From assembly GCF_000732615.1 (NCBI RefSeq), contig NZ_JPGL01000082.1:1-36973 (forward strand): a stretch of DNA of 36,973 nt. The letters run 5' to 3'. This stretch comes from Burkholderia paludis. Its GTDB lineage: Bacteria > Pseudomonadota > Gammaproteobacteria > Burkholderiales > Burkholderiaceae. The notes beneath the pieces are model-generated. The model was not told where the DNA came from. It made no database searches and worked only from the letters and a program-made list of their open reading frames with translations. Positions within the stretch are counted from its first letter, which is position 1. Each line of letters starts with the position of its first letter. Both the position numbers and the translations under genes were made by a program. Below are positions 9,253 through 16,666 of the stretch, piece after piece.

Positions 9253-9298
9253 GCACCGGAATAGGGAATCCTGGATAGTCGGGATTTGTCTCCGGTGC
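9253..9298. promoter_or_regulatory. Nested inverted repeat upstream of the urea transporter
   Basis: Outer arms GCACCGGA (9253-9260) and TCCGGTGC (9291-9298) are perfect 8-base complements. Inside them AATCC (9267-9271) pairs with GGATT (9282-9286), leaving a 10-base apical loop and a 6/4 internal loop. It lies 48 bases upstream of the urea transporter start in the divergent region. It could be a leader RNA structure on either strand or a long operator. Confidence 0.45.
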
Positions 9299-9441
9299 GC
9301 CGGATGGGGGCATGCGGATGCGGGAGGCCGCGTCGGCGTTGCCGGCGCCTGGCCGGTTAGATCTCCGAATCGGCCCGATCGCCGGTCTTTTCGCGCCAGT
9401 GTGCGCCGGTCAGCCGTTTCGTTCGGCAATCTGTGCGACGA

Positions 9442-9458
9442 TGCCCCGCATCGGGGCA
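9442..9458 (+). promoter_or_regulatory. Hairpin directly upstream of a ribosome-binding site
   Basis: TGCCCCG (9442-9448) and CGGGGCA (9452-9458) form a perfect 7-pair stem with a CAT loop. It ends three bases before the AGGAGA Shine-Dalgarno (9462-9467) of the gene starting at 9475. It may be an operator or a leader hairpin that affects translation. Confidence 0.4.
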
Positions 9459-9474
9459 ACCAGGAGACGAAACG

Positions 9475-10035
9475 ATGCGTGAAGTGCGGTGGGCGTCGCT
9501 CGAGGGCGACGGAGTCGAACATCTGACGTTCGACCGGAGCGGCGACGGGATCGTCGTCGAAAGCGCGGTGGTCGGCCAGCGATACGGCCGCGGATACGGG
9601 CTCGCGTATCGCGTCGAGTGCGATCCGCACTGGCGCGTGACGCGTGCGGTGCTCAAGGTGATGGGCGGCGGCACGCTCGAACTGCGCGGCGACGGCGCCG
9701 GCCACTGGCGCGACGGCGCGGGCCTCGCGCTGCCGGAGCTCGACGGCTGCATCGACATCGACATCGCGGCGACGCCGTTCACGAATTCGCTGCCGATCGG
9801 CCGCCTCGGGCTCGCGCGCGGGGAGCGGCGGCCGATCGACGTCGTGTACATCTCGACGCCGGACCTGAAGGTCGCGCCGGTCAGGCAGGCCTACACGTGC
9901 ATCGAGCCGGGCCGGCGCTACCGCTACGAAGGGATCTTCCGCGATTTCACGGCCGAGATGGATATCGACGACGACGGGCTCGTCGTCGATTACGAGACGC
10001 TGTTCAGACGCCTGCCCGCGCCGACGGAAGGCTGA
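9475..10035 (+). CDS. Putative glycolipid-binding-fold protein (PF06475-like)
   Basis: A 186-residue soluble protein without signal peptide or membrane segment. Overall sequence, including a start resembling WASLEGDGVEHL, the central ATPFTNSLPIGRL and a C-terminal YRYEG...FTAEMDIDDDGLVVDYE region, fits the putative glycolipid-binding family (PF06475, formerly DUF1089; a Pseudomonas aeruginosa member has a known structure). No enzymatic role is established for the family. The start is supported by AGGAGA eight bases upstream. Its 3' end overlaps the convergent alpha/beta hydrolase gene by 46 bases. The family assignment comes from sequence pattern only. Confidence 0.8.
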   Translation: MREVRWASLEGDGVEHLTFDRSGDGIVVESAVVGQRYGRGYGLAYRVECDPHWRVTRAVLKVMGGGTLELRGDGAGHWRDGAGLALPELDGCIDIDIAATPFTNSLPIGRLGLARGERRPIDVVYISTPDLKVAPVRQAYTCIEPGRRYRYEGIFRDFTAEMDIDDDGLVVDYETLFRRLPAPTEG

Positions 10036-10907
10036 ACCCGGGCCGCGGCGGGGGCGGCGGCCGGCCGCGCGTGCGCGGACGCGAAGCGGTCGATCCGCGC
10101 CGCGATCAGGTCGGGGTGGCGCAGCACGATCCAGTGCGTGCCGTCGATTTCCTCGCGCACGTGCTCGCCGAGCCAGCGGTCGAGGTCGACCGACATCTCG
10201 GGCGTCACGTAGCGATCGCGCACCGGCACCAGCAACTGCACCGGCGCCTGCGCGTATCGCTCGCGCGGCTTGCGCGCCCGCGCGAGGAAGTTCGCGCGGT
10301 AGAGCTGCATGCCGTTCAGCGCATTCTTCAGTTGTACGGGATCGCGCTCGGCGCGCACGCGTTCGGTGAGCTGCAGCCAGCGCGGCCACAAGGCCGCGCC
10401 GCCGAGACGCCACACCAGCGACGGCACGAGCGGCAGGTGGAAGAACGCGATGTACCACGACTTCAGGCTCTGCCTGAGCCGCATCTTCGCGCGAAACACG
10501 TGATCGAGGCACGGGCCGGAGATCGACGTGTACGACGCGATCCGGCCGCGGAACGCGGGGTCGGTCACGGCTTCCCAGCACTGGATCGAGCCCCAGTCGT
10601 GGCCGACGAGGTGGAACGGCTGGTCGCCGCAGGTCGCGTCGGCCACCGCCTTCAGGTCGTCGGCGAGGCGCGCGAGCGTGTAGTCGGCGCGGCGGCGCGG
10701 CGCGTCGGACGCGCCGGCGCCGCGCACGTCGTAGGCGATCACGCGGTAGCGCTTCGCGAGCCGCGCGCGGATCGGCGCCCACACGGCCGCCGAATCGGGG
10801 TAGCCGTGCACGAGGATCAGCGGCGGCGCGCGACGCGGCCCGCTGACGTAGACGGCGAGTTTCACGTCGCCGGACGGGACGGTCAGCATCGCGTGGGGGC
10901 GCGTCAT
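9990..10907 (-). CDS. Alpha/beta hydrolase, epoxide hydrolase-like
   Basis: A 305-residue alpha/beta-fold hydrolase. The oxyanion-hole motif HGYPDS (34-39) and the nucleophile elbow GHDWGS with Asp104 are those of the epoxide hydrolase/haloalkane dehalogenase branch, not the Ser-nucleophile esterases. A C-terminal GTHWI supplies the likely catalytic His. The ATG at 10907 begins four bases after the upstream gene's TGA, so it is the last gene of the monooxygenase operon and probably translationally coupled. In that context it may open an epoxide or hydrolyse the ester or lactone made by the Baeyer-Villiger enzyme. An Asp nucleophile favours epoxides or halides, but ester substrates are not excluded. 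The C-terminal 25 residues are Ala/Arg-rich and overlap the convergent gene. Confidence 0.9.
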   Translation of the reverse strand: MTRPHAMLTVPSGDVKLAVYVSGPRRAPPLILVHGYPDSAAVWAPIRARLAKRYRVIAYDVRGAGASDAPRRRADYTLARLADDLKAVADATCGDQPFHLVGHDWGSIQCWEAVTDPAFRGRIASYTSISGPCLDHVFRAKMRLRQSLKSWYIAFFHLPLVPSLVWRLGGAALWPRWLQLTERVRAERDPVQLKNALNGMQLYRANFLARARKPRERYAQAPVQLLVPVRDRYVTPEMSVDLDRWLGEHVREEIDGTHWIVLRHPDLIAARIDRFASAHARPAAAPAAARVQPSVGAGRRLNSVS

Positions 10908-10911
10908 GGCG

Positions 10912-11817
10912 TCATGCCTGCGCAACCGGGTGCAGCGGCACGCGGCGCGGGGCCGCCTGCGCCGCATAGCGCGCGTTGGTCGCGTCGATGTTCGCGAGCA
11001 GCGTGTCGAGCCCCTGCAGGTACTGGTGGTTGTCGTGATCCCACGGGTGGAAGCCCGGGCGGAAGTAGTCGAGCCATTCGCGCGCGATGCTCGGGAACAC
11101 CCCGTGCTTCGGGCCGTACAGGTACTTCACGAGGCGCCACATGCCGCCGAACCGGCCGTGTTCGCGACGGTGCGCGCGCATGAGGCGCACGTGGAAGTCG
11201 AACACGATCAGCCAGAAGAACACGGTCGTCGTCAGCATCGTGCCCGTGCGCAGCAGGTAGCTGCCGAGACCCGGCTTCATCACGGTGGTCCATACGTCGT
11301 ACGACACCGCCTTGTGCTCGGTTTCCTCCATCGCGTGCCACATCCACATCTGCTGGTAGCCTTCCACCGATCCGTCGATGCGGTGCTCGTGACCCGACAG
11401 CAGCTGGTTCGCGAGGATCGCCGTGTAGTGCTCGAGCGCGATCGTGATCGCGAGCTGCATCGAGTGCGGCAGCACCTTCTTGAACCAGCCGAGGATCGTC
11501 CAGAGGCGCTTGTCGAGCTTGTGCGCGGGCAGGCCCGACGCCTGCAGCAGGTCGTTGTATTCGATGTGCTCGCGGGTGTGCATCGCTTCCTGCCCGATGA
11601 AGCCGAGCACCTGCTTCTTCAGTTCGGGGTCCTCGATCCGGTCGCGGTAGTTGCGCACCGAATCCATGAAGAAGCGTTCGCCGGCCGGGAACAGCAGCGA
11701 CAGCGCGTTCATGAAGTGCGTGACCGGCACGCCCTGCACGTGCCAGTCGCGCGCGCGTTCGGGGGGCAGCGCGAAACGGATGTCGCGCCGCACGGGCATC
11801 ATGTTGGGGGTCGTCAC
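10912..11817 (-). CDS. PF10118-type metal-dependent hydrolase (ferritin-like)
   Basis: A 301-residue protein of the predicted metal-dependent hydrolase family PF10118. Conserved acidic/His patches suit a di-metal helical bundle: FMDSVRNYRDRI, GQEAMHTREHIEYN, IALEHYTA and HAMEETEHKAVSYD. No reaction is firmly assigned to the family, though members commonly sit beside Baeyer-Villiger monooxygenases. I chose the GTG start at 11817 because GGAGGAG lies seven bases upstream and the codon overlaps the preceding dehydrogenase stop in a GTGA junction. An ATG five codons later is the alternative. A hydrophobic stretch around residues 190-206 may touch the membrane. It is the third gene of a four-gene operon. 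Confidence 0.88.
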   Translation of the reverse strand: MTTPNMMPVRRDIRFALPPERARDWHVQGVPVTHFMNALSLLFPAGERFFMDSVRNYRDRIEDPELKKQVLGFIGQEAMHTREHIEYNDLLQASGLPAHKLDKRLWTILGWFKKVLPHSMQLAITIALEHYTAILANQLLSGHEHRIDGSVEGYQQMWMWHAMEETEHKAVSYDVWTTVMKPGLGSYLLRTGTMLTTTVFFWLIVFDFHVRLMRAHRREHGRFGGMWRLVKYLYGPKHGVFPSIAREWLDYFRPGFHPWDHDNHQYLQGLDTLLANIDATNARYAAQAAPRRVPLHPVAQA

Positions 11818-12749
11818 GATTGTTCTCCTCCCTGGTTGCCTGCATTGTTGTAGGTGGCGTGCAGCGGGGCGGGCGCCGGCGTGCCGCGCGCGGCGTGGCG
11901 GCGGGCCTTCGCGGCCTCGCGGCGCGTCGCGAGCACGACGAGCGCCTGGTACGCGGCCGGCAGGATGCGCGCCATCCAGTCCGCCCCCTTCGCGTCGCGG
12001 CCGATCAGCACGCGGCGCTTGTTCCTGCGCACGCCGGCGAGGATCGTGCGCGCGGCGTCGTCGGCGGTCGTGATGAAGAACTTCTCGAAGCTGTCCTTGC
12101 CCTGCTGTTCGCTCTCGACGATGAAGCCGACCATGTTCTTCGCGACGCGGCTCGATTGCGCGATGTTCGTGCGGATGCCGCCCGGATGCACGCAGGTGGC
12201 CGACACGCCGCACTTCATCATGTCGAGTTCCTGGCGCAGCGATTCGGTGAAGCCGCGCACCGCGAACTTGGTCGCGTTGTAGCCGCTCATGCCCGGCTGC
12301 GCGAAGATCCCGAAGATGCTCGACGTGTTGATCACGTGGCCTTCGCCCGAGGCTTTCAGGTGCGGCAGGAACGCCTTCGTGCCGTGCACGACGCCCCAGA
12401 AGTTGATGTTCACGATCCACTCGAGATCGCTGTATTCCATCCCCTCGATCGTGCTCGACAGCGCGACGCCCGCGTTGTTGAAGATCAGGTTGACCTTGCC
12501 GTGTTCCCGCGCGGTCTCGTCGGCCCACGCGAACATCACGTCGCGGTCGCCGACGTCGAGCACGCGCGTCGACACGCGCACGTTCGGCGCGATCGCGCGG
12601 ACGATCCGTTCGGTTTCCGCCAGACCGACGCCGTTCTTGTCGGCGAGCGATACGTGGCAGCCGGCCTGCGCGAGCTGGATCGCGAGCGAGCGGCCCATGC
12701 CCGAGCCCGCGCCCGTGATCGCGGCGACCTTGTTGGCGAAATCTCTCAT
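11814..12749 (-). CDS. Short-chain dehydrogenase/reductase
   Basis: A 311-residue classical SDR that interconverts an alcohol and a carbonyl using NAD(P). The cofactor loop TGAGSGMG (12-19), the NNAG motif (91-94), Ser143/Ser144 and the catalytic YNATK with Tyr157 and Lys161 are all present. It is about 50 residues longer than a minimal SDR, with a basic Ala-rich C-terminal tail, like the long SDRs linked to monooxygenases (for example SadH of mycobacteria). AAGGAGC precedes the ATG. It starts 22 bases after the monooxygenase stop, and its own stop overlaps the next start, so it is the second gene of the operon. It probably oxidises a secondary alcohol to the ketone used by the monooxygenase, or handles a downstream product. 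Confidence 0.93.
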   Translation of the reverse strand: MRDFANKVAAITGAGSGMGRSLAIQLAQAGCHVSLADKNGVGLAETERIVRAIAPNVRVSTRVLDVGDRDVMFAWADETAREHGKVNLIFNNAGVALSSTIEGMEYSDLEWIVNINFWGVVHGTKAFLPHLKASGEGHVINTSSIFGIFAQPGMSGYNATKFAVRGFTESLRQELDMMKCGVSATCVHPGGIRTNIAQSSRVAKNMVGFIVESEQQGKDSFEKFFITTADDAARTILAGVRRNKRRVLIGRDAKGADWMARILPAAYQALVVLATRREAAKARRHAARGTPAPAPLHATYNNAGNQGGEQS

Positions 12750-12770
12750 GTCGGTTGCTCCTTGTCTGGC

Positions 12771-14351
12771 TCAGGCCGCTTCGGCGGAAGTGGAGGCGGA
12801 AGCGGCGGGCGCGGCGACGGGCCGCGCGGCCGTGTCGTGCGGGGCGCGATACGCGTGGTAATCGGCGATCGAGAAATGCGCGGTCGCCTGGCGGAAACGC
12901 CACGTGAAGCCCGGCCACAGCGTCGTGTTCTTGCCGGTGCGCGGATCGAGGTACCAGCTCTTGCAGCCGCCCGTCGACCAGATCGCCTTTTTCAGCTTGC
13001 CCTGCAGGTCGCTGTTGAACTGCGCCTCGACGAGCGGGCGCACCTCGATCGCATCCGCGCGCTCGCGGCGCATCGCCCGCAGCGCACCGAGGATGTATTC
13101 GATCTGCGACTCGATCATGAACACCATCGAGTTGTGGCCGAGGCCCGTGTTCGGGCCGACGATCATGAAGAGGTTCGGGTAGCCGGGCAGCGTCGAGCCG
13201 AGATACGCGTGTGCGCCGTCGCGCCAGGCGTCGACGATGTCGAGCCCGCCGCGCCCGACGATCGCGCCGCGCGGGAACGGATCGGCGACCTGGAAGCCGG
13301 TGCCGTAGATCAGGCAGTCGACTTCATGACGCCGGCCGTCGGTCGTCACGACCGCGTCGGCCTCGATATGGTCGATGCCGGTGGTGATCACGTCGACGTT
13401 CTTGCGCGACAGCGCGGGGTAGTAGTCGTTCGAGATCAGCACGCGCTTGCAGCCGAGCGTGTAGTCCGGCGTGACGGCCCGGCGCAGTTCCGGATCCGGA
13501 ATCTGCTTGCGGATGTGGCGCAGCGCGAGCTTCTGCACGTTCTTCATCAGCGAAGGATGGATCGCGAAGCCGAGCACGCGCGATTCGAGCATCCAGTAGA
13601 TGCTGCTGCGCACGACCTTCTGCGTGAACGGCAGCGTGCGGAACAGCCATTTCTCGAGCCCGGTCAGGTTGCGGTCGGGCTTCGGCATGATCCACGGCGG
13701 CGTGCGCTGGAACAGCGCGAGCGTCTTCACGCGGGGCGCGATCTGCGGCACGAACTGGATCGCGCTCGCACCGGTGCCGATCACCGCGACGCGCTTGCCT
13801 TCGAGCGCGTAGTCGTGATCCCACTGCTGGGAATGGAACGCGCGGCCCTTGAAATGCTCGACGCCGGGAATCGACGGCAGCGCGGCGCGCGACAGGCCGC
13901 CCATCCCCGACACCAGCACGCGCGCGGACAGCCGCTTGCCGTTCGCGAACGTGAGGCGCCAGCGCTGCGCGGCCTCGTCGTACTCGGCGCGCTGCAGTTC
14001 GTGGTTCAGGCGCAGGTGCGCGCCGATCCCGAAGCGCTGCACGCAGTCTTCCAGGTAGGCGCGGATCTCCGGTTGCGGCGCGAACATGCGCGTCCAGCGC
14101 GGGTTCGGCGCGAACGAGAACGAGTAGACGTGCGATTGCACGTCGCATGCACACCCGGGGTAATGATTGTCGCGCCACGTGCCGCCGACCGACGCGGCCT
14201 TCTCCAGGACGACGAAGTCGGTCACGCCTGTCTGACGCAGGCGGATCGCCATCCCGAGGCCGGCGAAGCCGGTGCCGATGATGGCGATGTCGATGGTTTC
14301 GTCCAGGCCGTCGTGGCCGGGCGGACCGAAAGGCAACGTGCGAGCATTCAT
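12771..14351 (-). CDS. Baeyer-Villiger-type flavin monooxygenase
   Basis: A 526-residue FAD- and NADPH-dependent class B monooxygenase that inserts oxygen next to a ketone to give an ester or lactone. The FAD motif GTGFAG (26-31), the second dinucleotide motif VIGTGASA (189-196) and, between them, the type I BVMO fingerprint FKGRAFHSQQWD (F167, G169, H173, W177, D178) are complete. GGTWRDNHYPGCACD is typical of the family. Length is normal. I chose the ATG at 14351 because GGAGA lies seven bases upstream; an ATG at 14375 without such a site is the alternative. It heads the operon with SDR, PF10118 hydrolase and alpha/beta hydrolase, behind a recognisable promoter and operator. The closest analogy is the MymA-type enzymes of mycobacteria; substrate unknown. 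Confidence 0.95.
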   Translation of the reverse strand: MNARTLPFGPPGHDGLDETIDIAIIGTGFAGLGMAIRLRQTGVTDFVVLEKAASVGGTWRDNHYPGCACDVQSHVYSFSFAPNPRWTRMFAPQPEIRAYLEDCVQRFGIGAHLRLNHELQRAEYDEAAQRWRLTFANGKRLSARVLVSGMGGLSRAALPSIPGVEHFKGRAFHSQQWDHDYALEGKRVAVIGTGASAIQFVPQIAPRVKTLALFQRTPPWIMPKPDRNLTGLEKWLFRTLPFTQKVVRSSIYWMLESRVLGFAIHPSLMKNVQKLALRHIRKQIPDPELRRAVTPDYTLGCKRVLISNDYYPALSRKNVDVITTGIDHIEADAVVTTDGRRHEVDCLIYGTGFQVADPFPRGAIVGRGGLDIVDAWRDGAHAYLGSTLPGYPNLFMIVGPNTGLGHNSMVFMIESQIEYILGALRAMRRERADAIEVRPLVEAQFNSDLQGKLKKAIWSTGGCKSWYLDPRTGKNTTLWPGFTWRFRQATAHFSIADYHAYRAPHDTAARPVAAPAASASTSAEAA

Positions 14352-14383
14352 CCGGGTGTCTCCGATTTGGCTCATTTTTTAAT

Positions 14384-14430
14384 GTTACATTGGTTGATGT
14401 AACGATAGTGGGTGAACCCGGAAACCGCAA
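14384..14430 (-). promoter_or_regulatory. Promoter and inverted-repeat operator of the monooxygenase operon
   Basis: On the minus strand TTGCGG (14430-14425) and TATCGT (14407-14402) are separated by exactly 17 bases, a plausible sigma-70 promoter. A perfect inverted repeat, GTTACAT (14384-14390) and ATGTAAC (14397-14403) with a 6-base spacer, covers the end of the -10 box and the expected transcription start. That is the usual place for repression by a TetR-like dimer. No regulator gene is adjacent. Confidence 0.6.
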
Positions 14431-14560
14431 GAGGCTAGAAGCGGTGCTCTAAGGGCCGGAAGCCAGGCGGGGAAAGGCTGAGCGGGGTTTGGAACGGGCC
14501 GGTTTCCGCATCGCGGGATGCGCGGGAAGGGCCGTCTACAGGGCGAGAGCGGGAGCGGAC

Positions 14561-14585
14561 CAGGCCGCCGGCGCGCGGCGGCCTG
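14561..14585. terminator. Strong GC hairpin downstream of the YhhN gene
   Basis: CAGGCCGCCG (14561-14570) and CGGCGGCCTG (14576-14585) form a perfect 10-pair stem with a 5-base loop, 12 bases after the minus-strand stop at 14598. No U-tract follows on the minus strand; TTT follows on the plus strand. It probably ends or protects the 3' end of the yhhN transcript. Confidence 0.5.
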
Positions 14586-14597
14586 TTTGAAACGGTA

Positions 14598-15269
14598 TCA
14601 GGGACGGATCGCCTGGGCAGCGGTCTCATGGAAAACCCCGGCGACGATCGTGACCTGGGCGAGCGCATAGAGGCCCCAGATCAGGTAGTCGATACCGGGA
14701 AAGCCGCCGAGGAAGCGGCCGACGCCGATCAGCGTGTCGGAGCCGACGAAGATCAGGCTGCCGACGGCCACCAGCGGGCCGCGCGTGCGGGCCGCGAGCG
14801 CGAAGCTCGCCATCGCGCACAGCACGAGCATGTAGACGGCGACCGGCGCGAGCAGCGGGCCGAGGTGCGGCAGGAAGGCCAGATAGAACGCCGGCGCGGC
14901 GATCCACAGCCCGACGAGCGCGACGACGCGCCAGCCGTGCGGCCGCGCGCGCCAGCGCATGAAGATCGCGCAGTAGCACAGGTGCGTGAGCAGGAACGCG
15001 CCGAGGCCGAGGACGAACGACAGCGGCCAGTCGGGCAGCGCGAGCAGCACGTCGCCGAGCACCGCCGTCACGAGCGCCGCGCACAGCCACGTGCGTTCGC
15101 GCGCCGCGCCGCAGGCGCTGCCCGCCGCGAGCAGCAGGATGCCCATCGCGGCTTTTGCGGCGGCCTGGCCGGGATAGGGCGCCGCGGCGAGCGAGAGCCC
15201 GTACAGCAGCGCGGCGACGACGGCGAGCGGCCAGAGCCGGCGGTAGGGAGCGGGATGCGTGGCGATCAA
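14598..15269 (-). CDS. YhhN/TMEM86-family membrane protein (lysoplasmalogenase-like)
   Basis: A 223-residue integral membrane protein with about eight hydrophobic segments. The pattern of GDVLLAL near residue 73, the central ACYC-like LCYCAIFM segment, and SLIFVGSDTLIG followed by a GGFPGIDYLIWGLYALAQ C-terminus matches the YhhN family (PF07947). Family members such as human TMEM86B and a Legionella protein hydrolyse the vinyl-ether bond of lysoplasmalogens. No such activity is shown for most bacterial members. The start is an apparent TTG at 15269 with GGAGA eight bases upstream; no ATG is available before the first membrane helix. It is monocistronic and divergent from the agmatinase gene. 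Confidence 0.85.
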   Translation of the reverse strand: MIATHPAPYRRLWPLAVVAALLYGLSLAAAPYPGQAAAKAAMGILLLAAGSACGAARERTWLCAALVTAVLGDVLLALPDWPLSFVLGLGAFLLTHLCYCAIFMRWRARPHGWRVVALVGLWIAAPAFYLAFLPHLGPLLAPVAVYMLVLCAMASFALAARTRGPLVAVGSLIFVGSDTLIGVGRFLGGFPGIDYLIWGLYALAQVTIVAGVFHETAAQAIRP

Positions 15270-15657
15270 GGCGGGTGTCTCCGGATTGTTGTCGTGTGTT
15301 CTGCGGCTGACGGCGCGCCGTCGGCGGCGCGGCTGCGGCCATTATCCGGAAGAAAGGGCGCGCGGAAACCGGCGAATCCTTCTAGCGCGCGTTCGCGCCC
15401 CGGGCGCGGCGGTGCGTTGCGGGCGGGCGTTGCCGATGCGTCTGCCCCGGCCGAACCGGGGCAACGCCGCCATTTCGGCTTGCTATCATCGCCGCGTATC
15501 GACGTTGTTCCGCCCGGCCGCGCTACAGGGTTCGCAGGCCGGCGCGGCGGCCGCGCCCGGTCACGGCGTGCCGCCGCGTATTCAATGAATCCGTGCCGGT
15601 CCGGCCCGCGCATCCGGCGCGGCGGCGGGCCGGCTCCCCAACGAATACAGGTTCGAC
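15270..15657. other. Divergent intergenic region, yhhN to agmatinase
   Basis: This 388-base region has no credible gene. It holds a hairpin, GCCCCGG (15444-15450) and CCGGGGC (15456-15462) with a 5-base loop. A TATCAT hexamer at 15484-15489 could be the -10 box for the agmatinase gene, but I see no good -35 at the right spacing. The remaining roughly 170-base leader of the agmatinase shows no recognised riboswitch. Confidence 0.4.
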
Positions 15658-16626
15658 ATGACCGAACTGCTTCACGGCGACGGCGCGATCCGTCGCACGA
15701 CGCCATACGGCTCCTCGATCGAAAACACCTATGCGGGCGTGCTGTCGTTCATGCGTCGCAATTATTCGCGCGCGCTCGACGGCGTCGATGTCGCGATCTC
15801 CGGCGTGCCGCTCGATCTCGCGACGACCTACCGCTCCGGCGCGCGGCTCGGCCCGGCCGCGATTCGCGCGGCGAGCGTGCAGCTCGCCGAGCTCAACCCG
15901 TATCCGTGGGGTTTCAACCCGTTCGACGATCTCGCGGCCGTCGATTACGGCGATTGCTGGTTCGACGCGCACAACCCGCTGACGATCAAGCCCGCGATCG
16001 TCGAGCATGCGCGCACGATCCTGCGCTCGGGCGCGAAGATGCTGACGCTCGGCGGCGACCACTACATCACGTATCCGCTGCTGGTCGCGCACGCGGAGCG
16101 CTACGGCAGGCCGCTGTCGCTGATCCATTTCGACGCGCATTGCGACACATGGGCCGACGACGATCCGGACAGCCTCAATCACGGCACGATGTTCTACAAG
16201 GCGGTGAAGGAAGGGCTGATCGATCCCGCGACGTCGGTGCAGGTGGGCATCCGGACGTGGAACGACGATTTTCTCGGCATCGAGCGGCTGGACGCGGCGT
16301 GGGTGCACGACCACGGCGCGCGCGCGGCGGTCGAGCGGATCGTCGATATCGTCGGCGCGCGGCCCGCGTATCTGACGTTCGATATCGACTGCCTCGATCC
16401 GGCGTTCGCGCCGGGTACGGGGACGCCGGTGGCGGGCGGGTTGTCGTCCGCGCAGGCGCTCGCGATCGTGCGCGCGCTCGGCGCGGTGAACCTGGTCGGC
16501 GCGGACGTGGTCGAGGTCGCGCCCGCGTACGACCACGCGGACATCACGGCGATCGCCGCCGCGCATGTCGCGTGCGACCTGCTGTGCCTGTGGCGGCAGA
16601 GGAAAGTGGCGGGGGCGCGGAAGTAA
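15658..16626 (+). CDS. speB: Agmatinase/ureohydrolase family protein
   Basis: A 322-residue binuclear manganese ureohydrolase. Metal-ligand motifs are complete and in order: GGDHY, DAHCDTW and DIDCLDPAFAPGTGTPVAGG. The last, with full retention of the active-site loop, places it in the agmatinase/guanidinobutyrase branch. The reaction releases urea from agmatine (to putrescine) or a related guanidino compound. Length is normal (about 305-325). ATG at 15658 gives the usual N-terminus. The gene is single and convergent with the citrate synthase fusion, with only 40 bases between the two stops. Agmatine versus 4-guanidinobutyrate cannot be settled by eye; the urea transporter 6 kb away may be coincidence. 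The symbol is by family. Confidence 0.92.
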   Translation: MTELLHGDGAIRRTTPYGSSIENTYAGVLSFMRRNYSRALDGVDVAISGVPLDLATTYRSGARLGPAAIRAASVQLAELNPYPWGFNPFDDLAAVDYGDCWFDAHNPLTIKPAIVEHARTILRSGAKMLTLGGDHYITYPLLVAHAERYGRPLSLIHFDAHCDTWADDDPDSLNHGTMFYKAVKEGLIDPATSVQVGIRTWNDDFLGIERLDAAWVHDHGARAAVERIVDIVGARPAYLTFDIDCLDPAFAPGTGTPVAGGLSSAQALAIVRALGAVNLVGADVVEVAPAYDHADITAIAAAHVACDLLCLWRQRKVAGARK

Positions 16627-16666
16627 GCGGGCTCGCGCGTGCCGCGTGCCGGCATCGTCTGGAATG

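Noticed and set aside
9489..11183. 564-codon plus-strand frame across two genes
   Set aside because: It overlaps both the glycolipid-binding-like gene and the hydrolase in other frames and is highly Arg-rich, typical of a shadow.
14626..15342. Alternative 238-codon minus-strand frame over the YhhN gene
   Set aside because: It lacks the membrane helices seen in the chosen frame and is Arg/Ala-rich; the YhhN frame has conserved motifs and a ribosome-binding site.
15444..15462. Hairpin upstream of agmatinase considered as a riboswitch or terminator
   Set aside because: It is a single short stem with no T-run and no conserved riboswitch core that I can see, so it is only noted in the intergenic entry.
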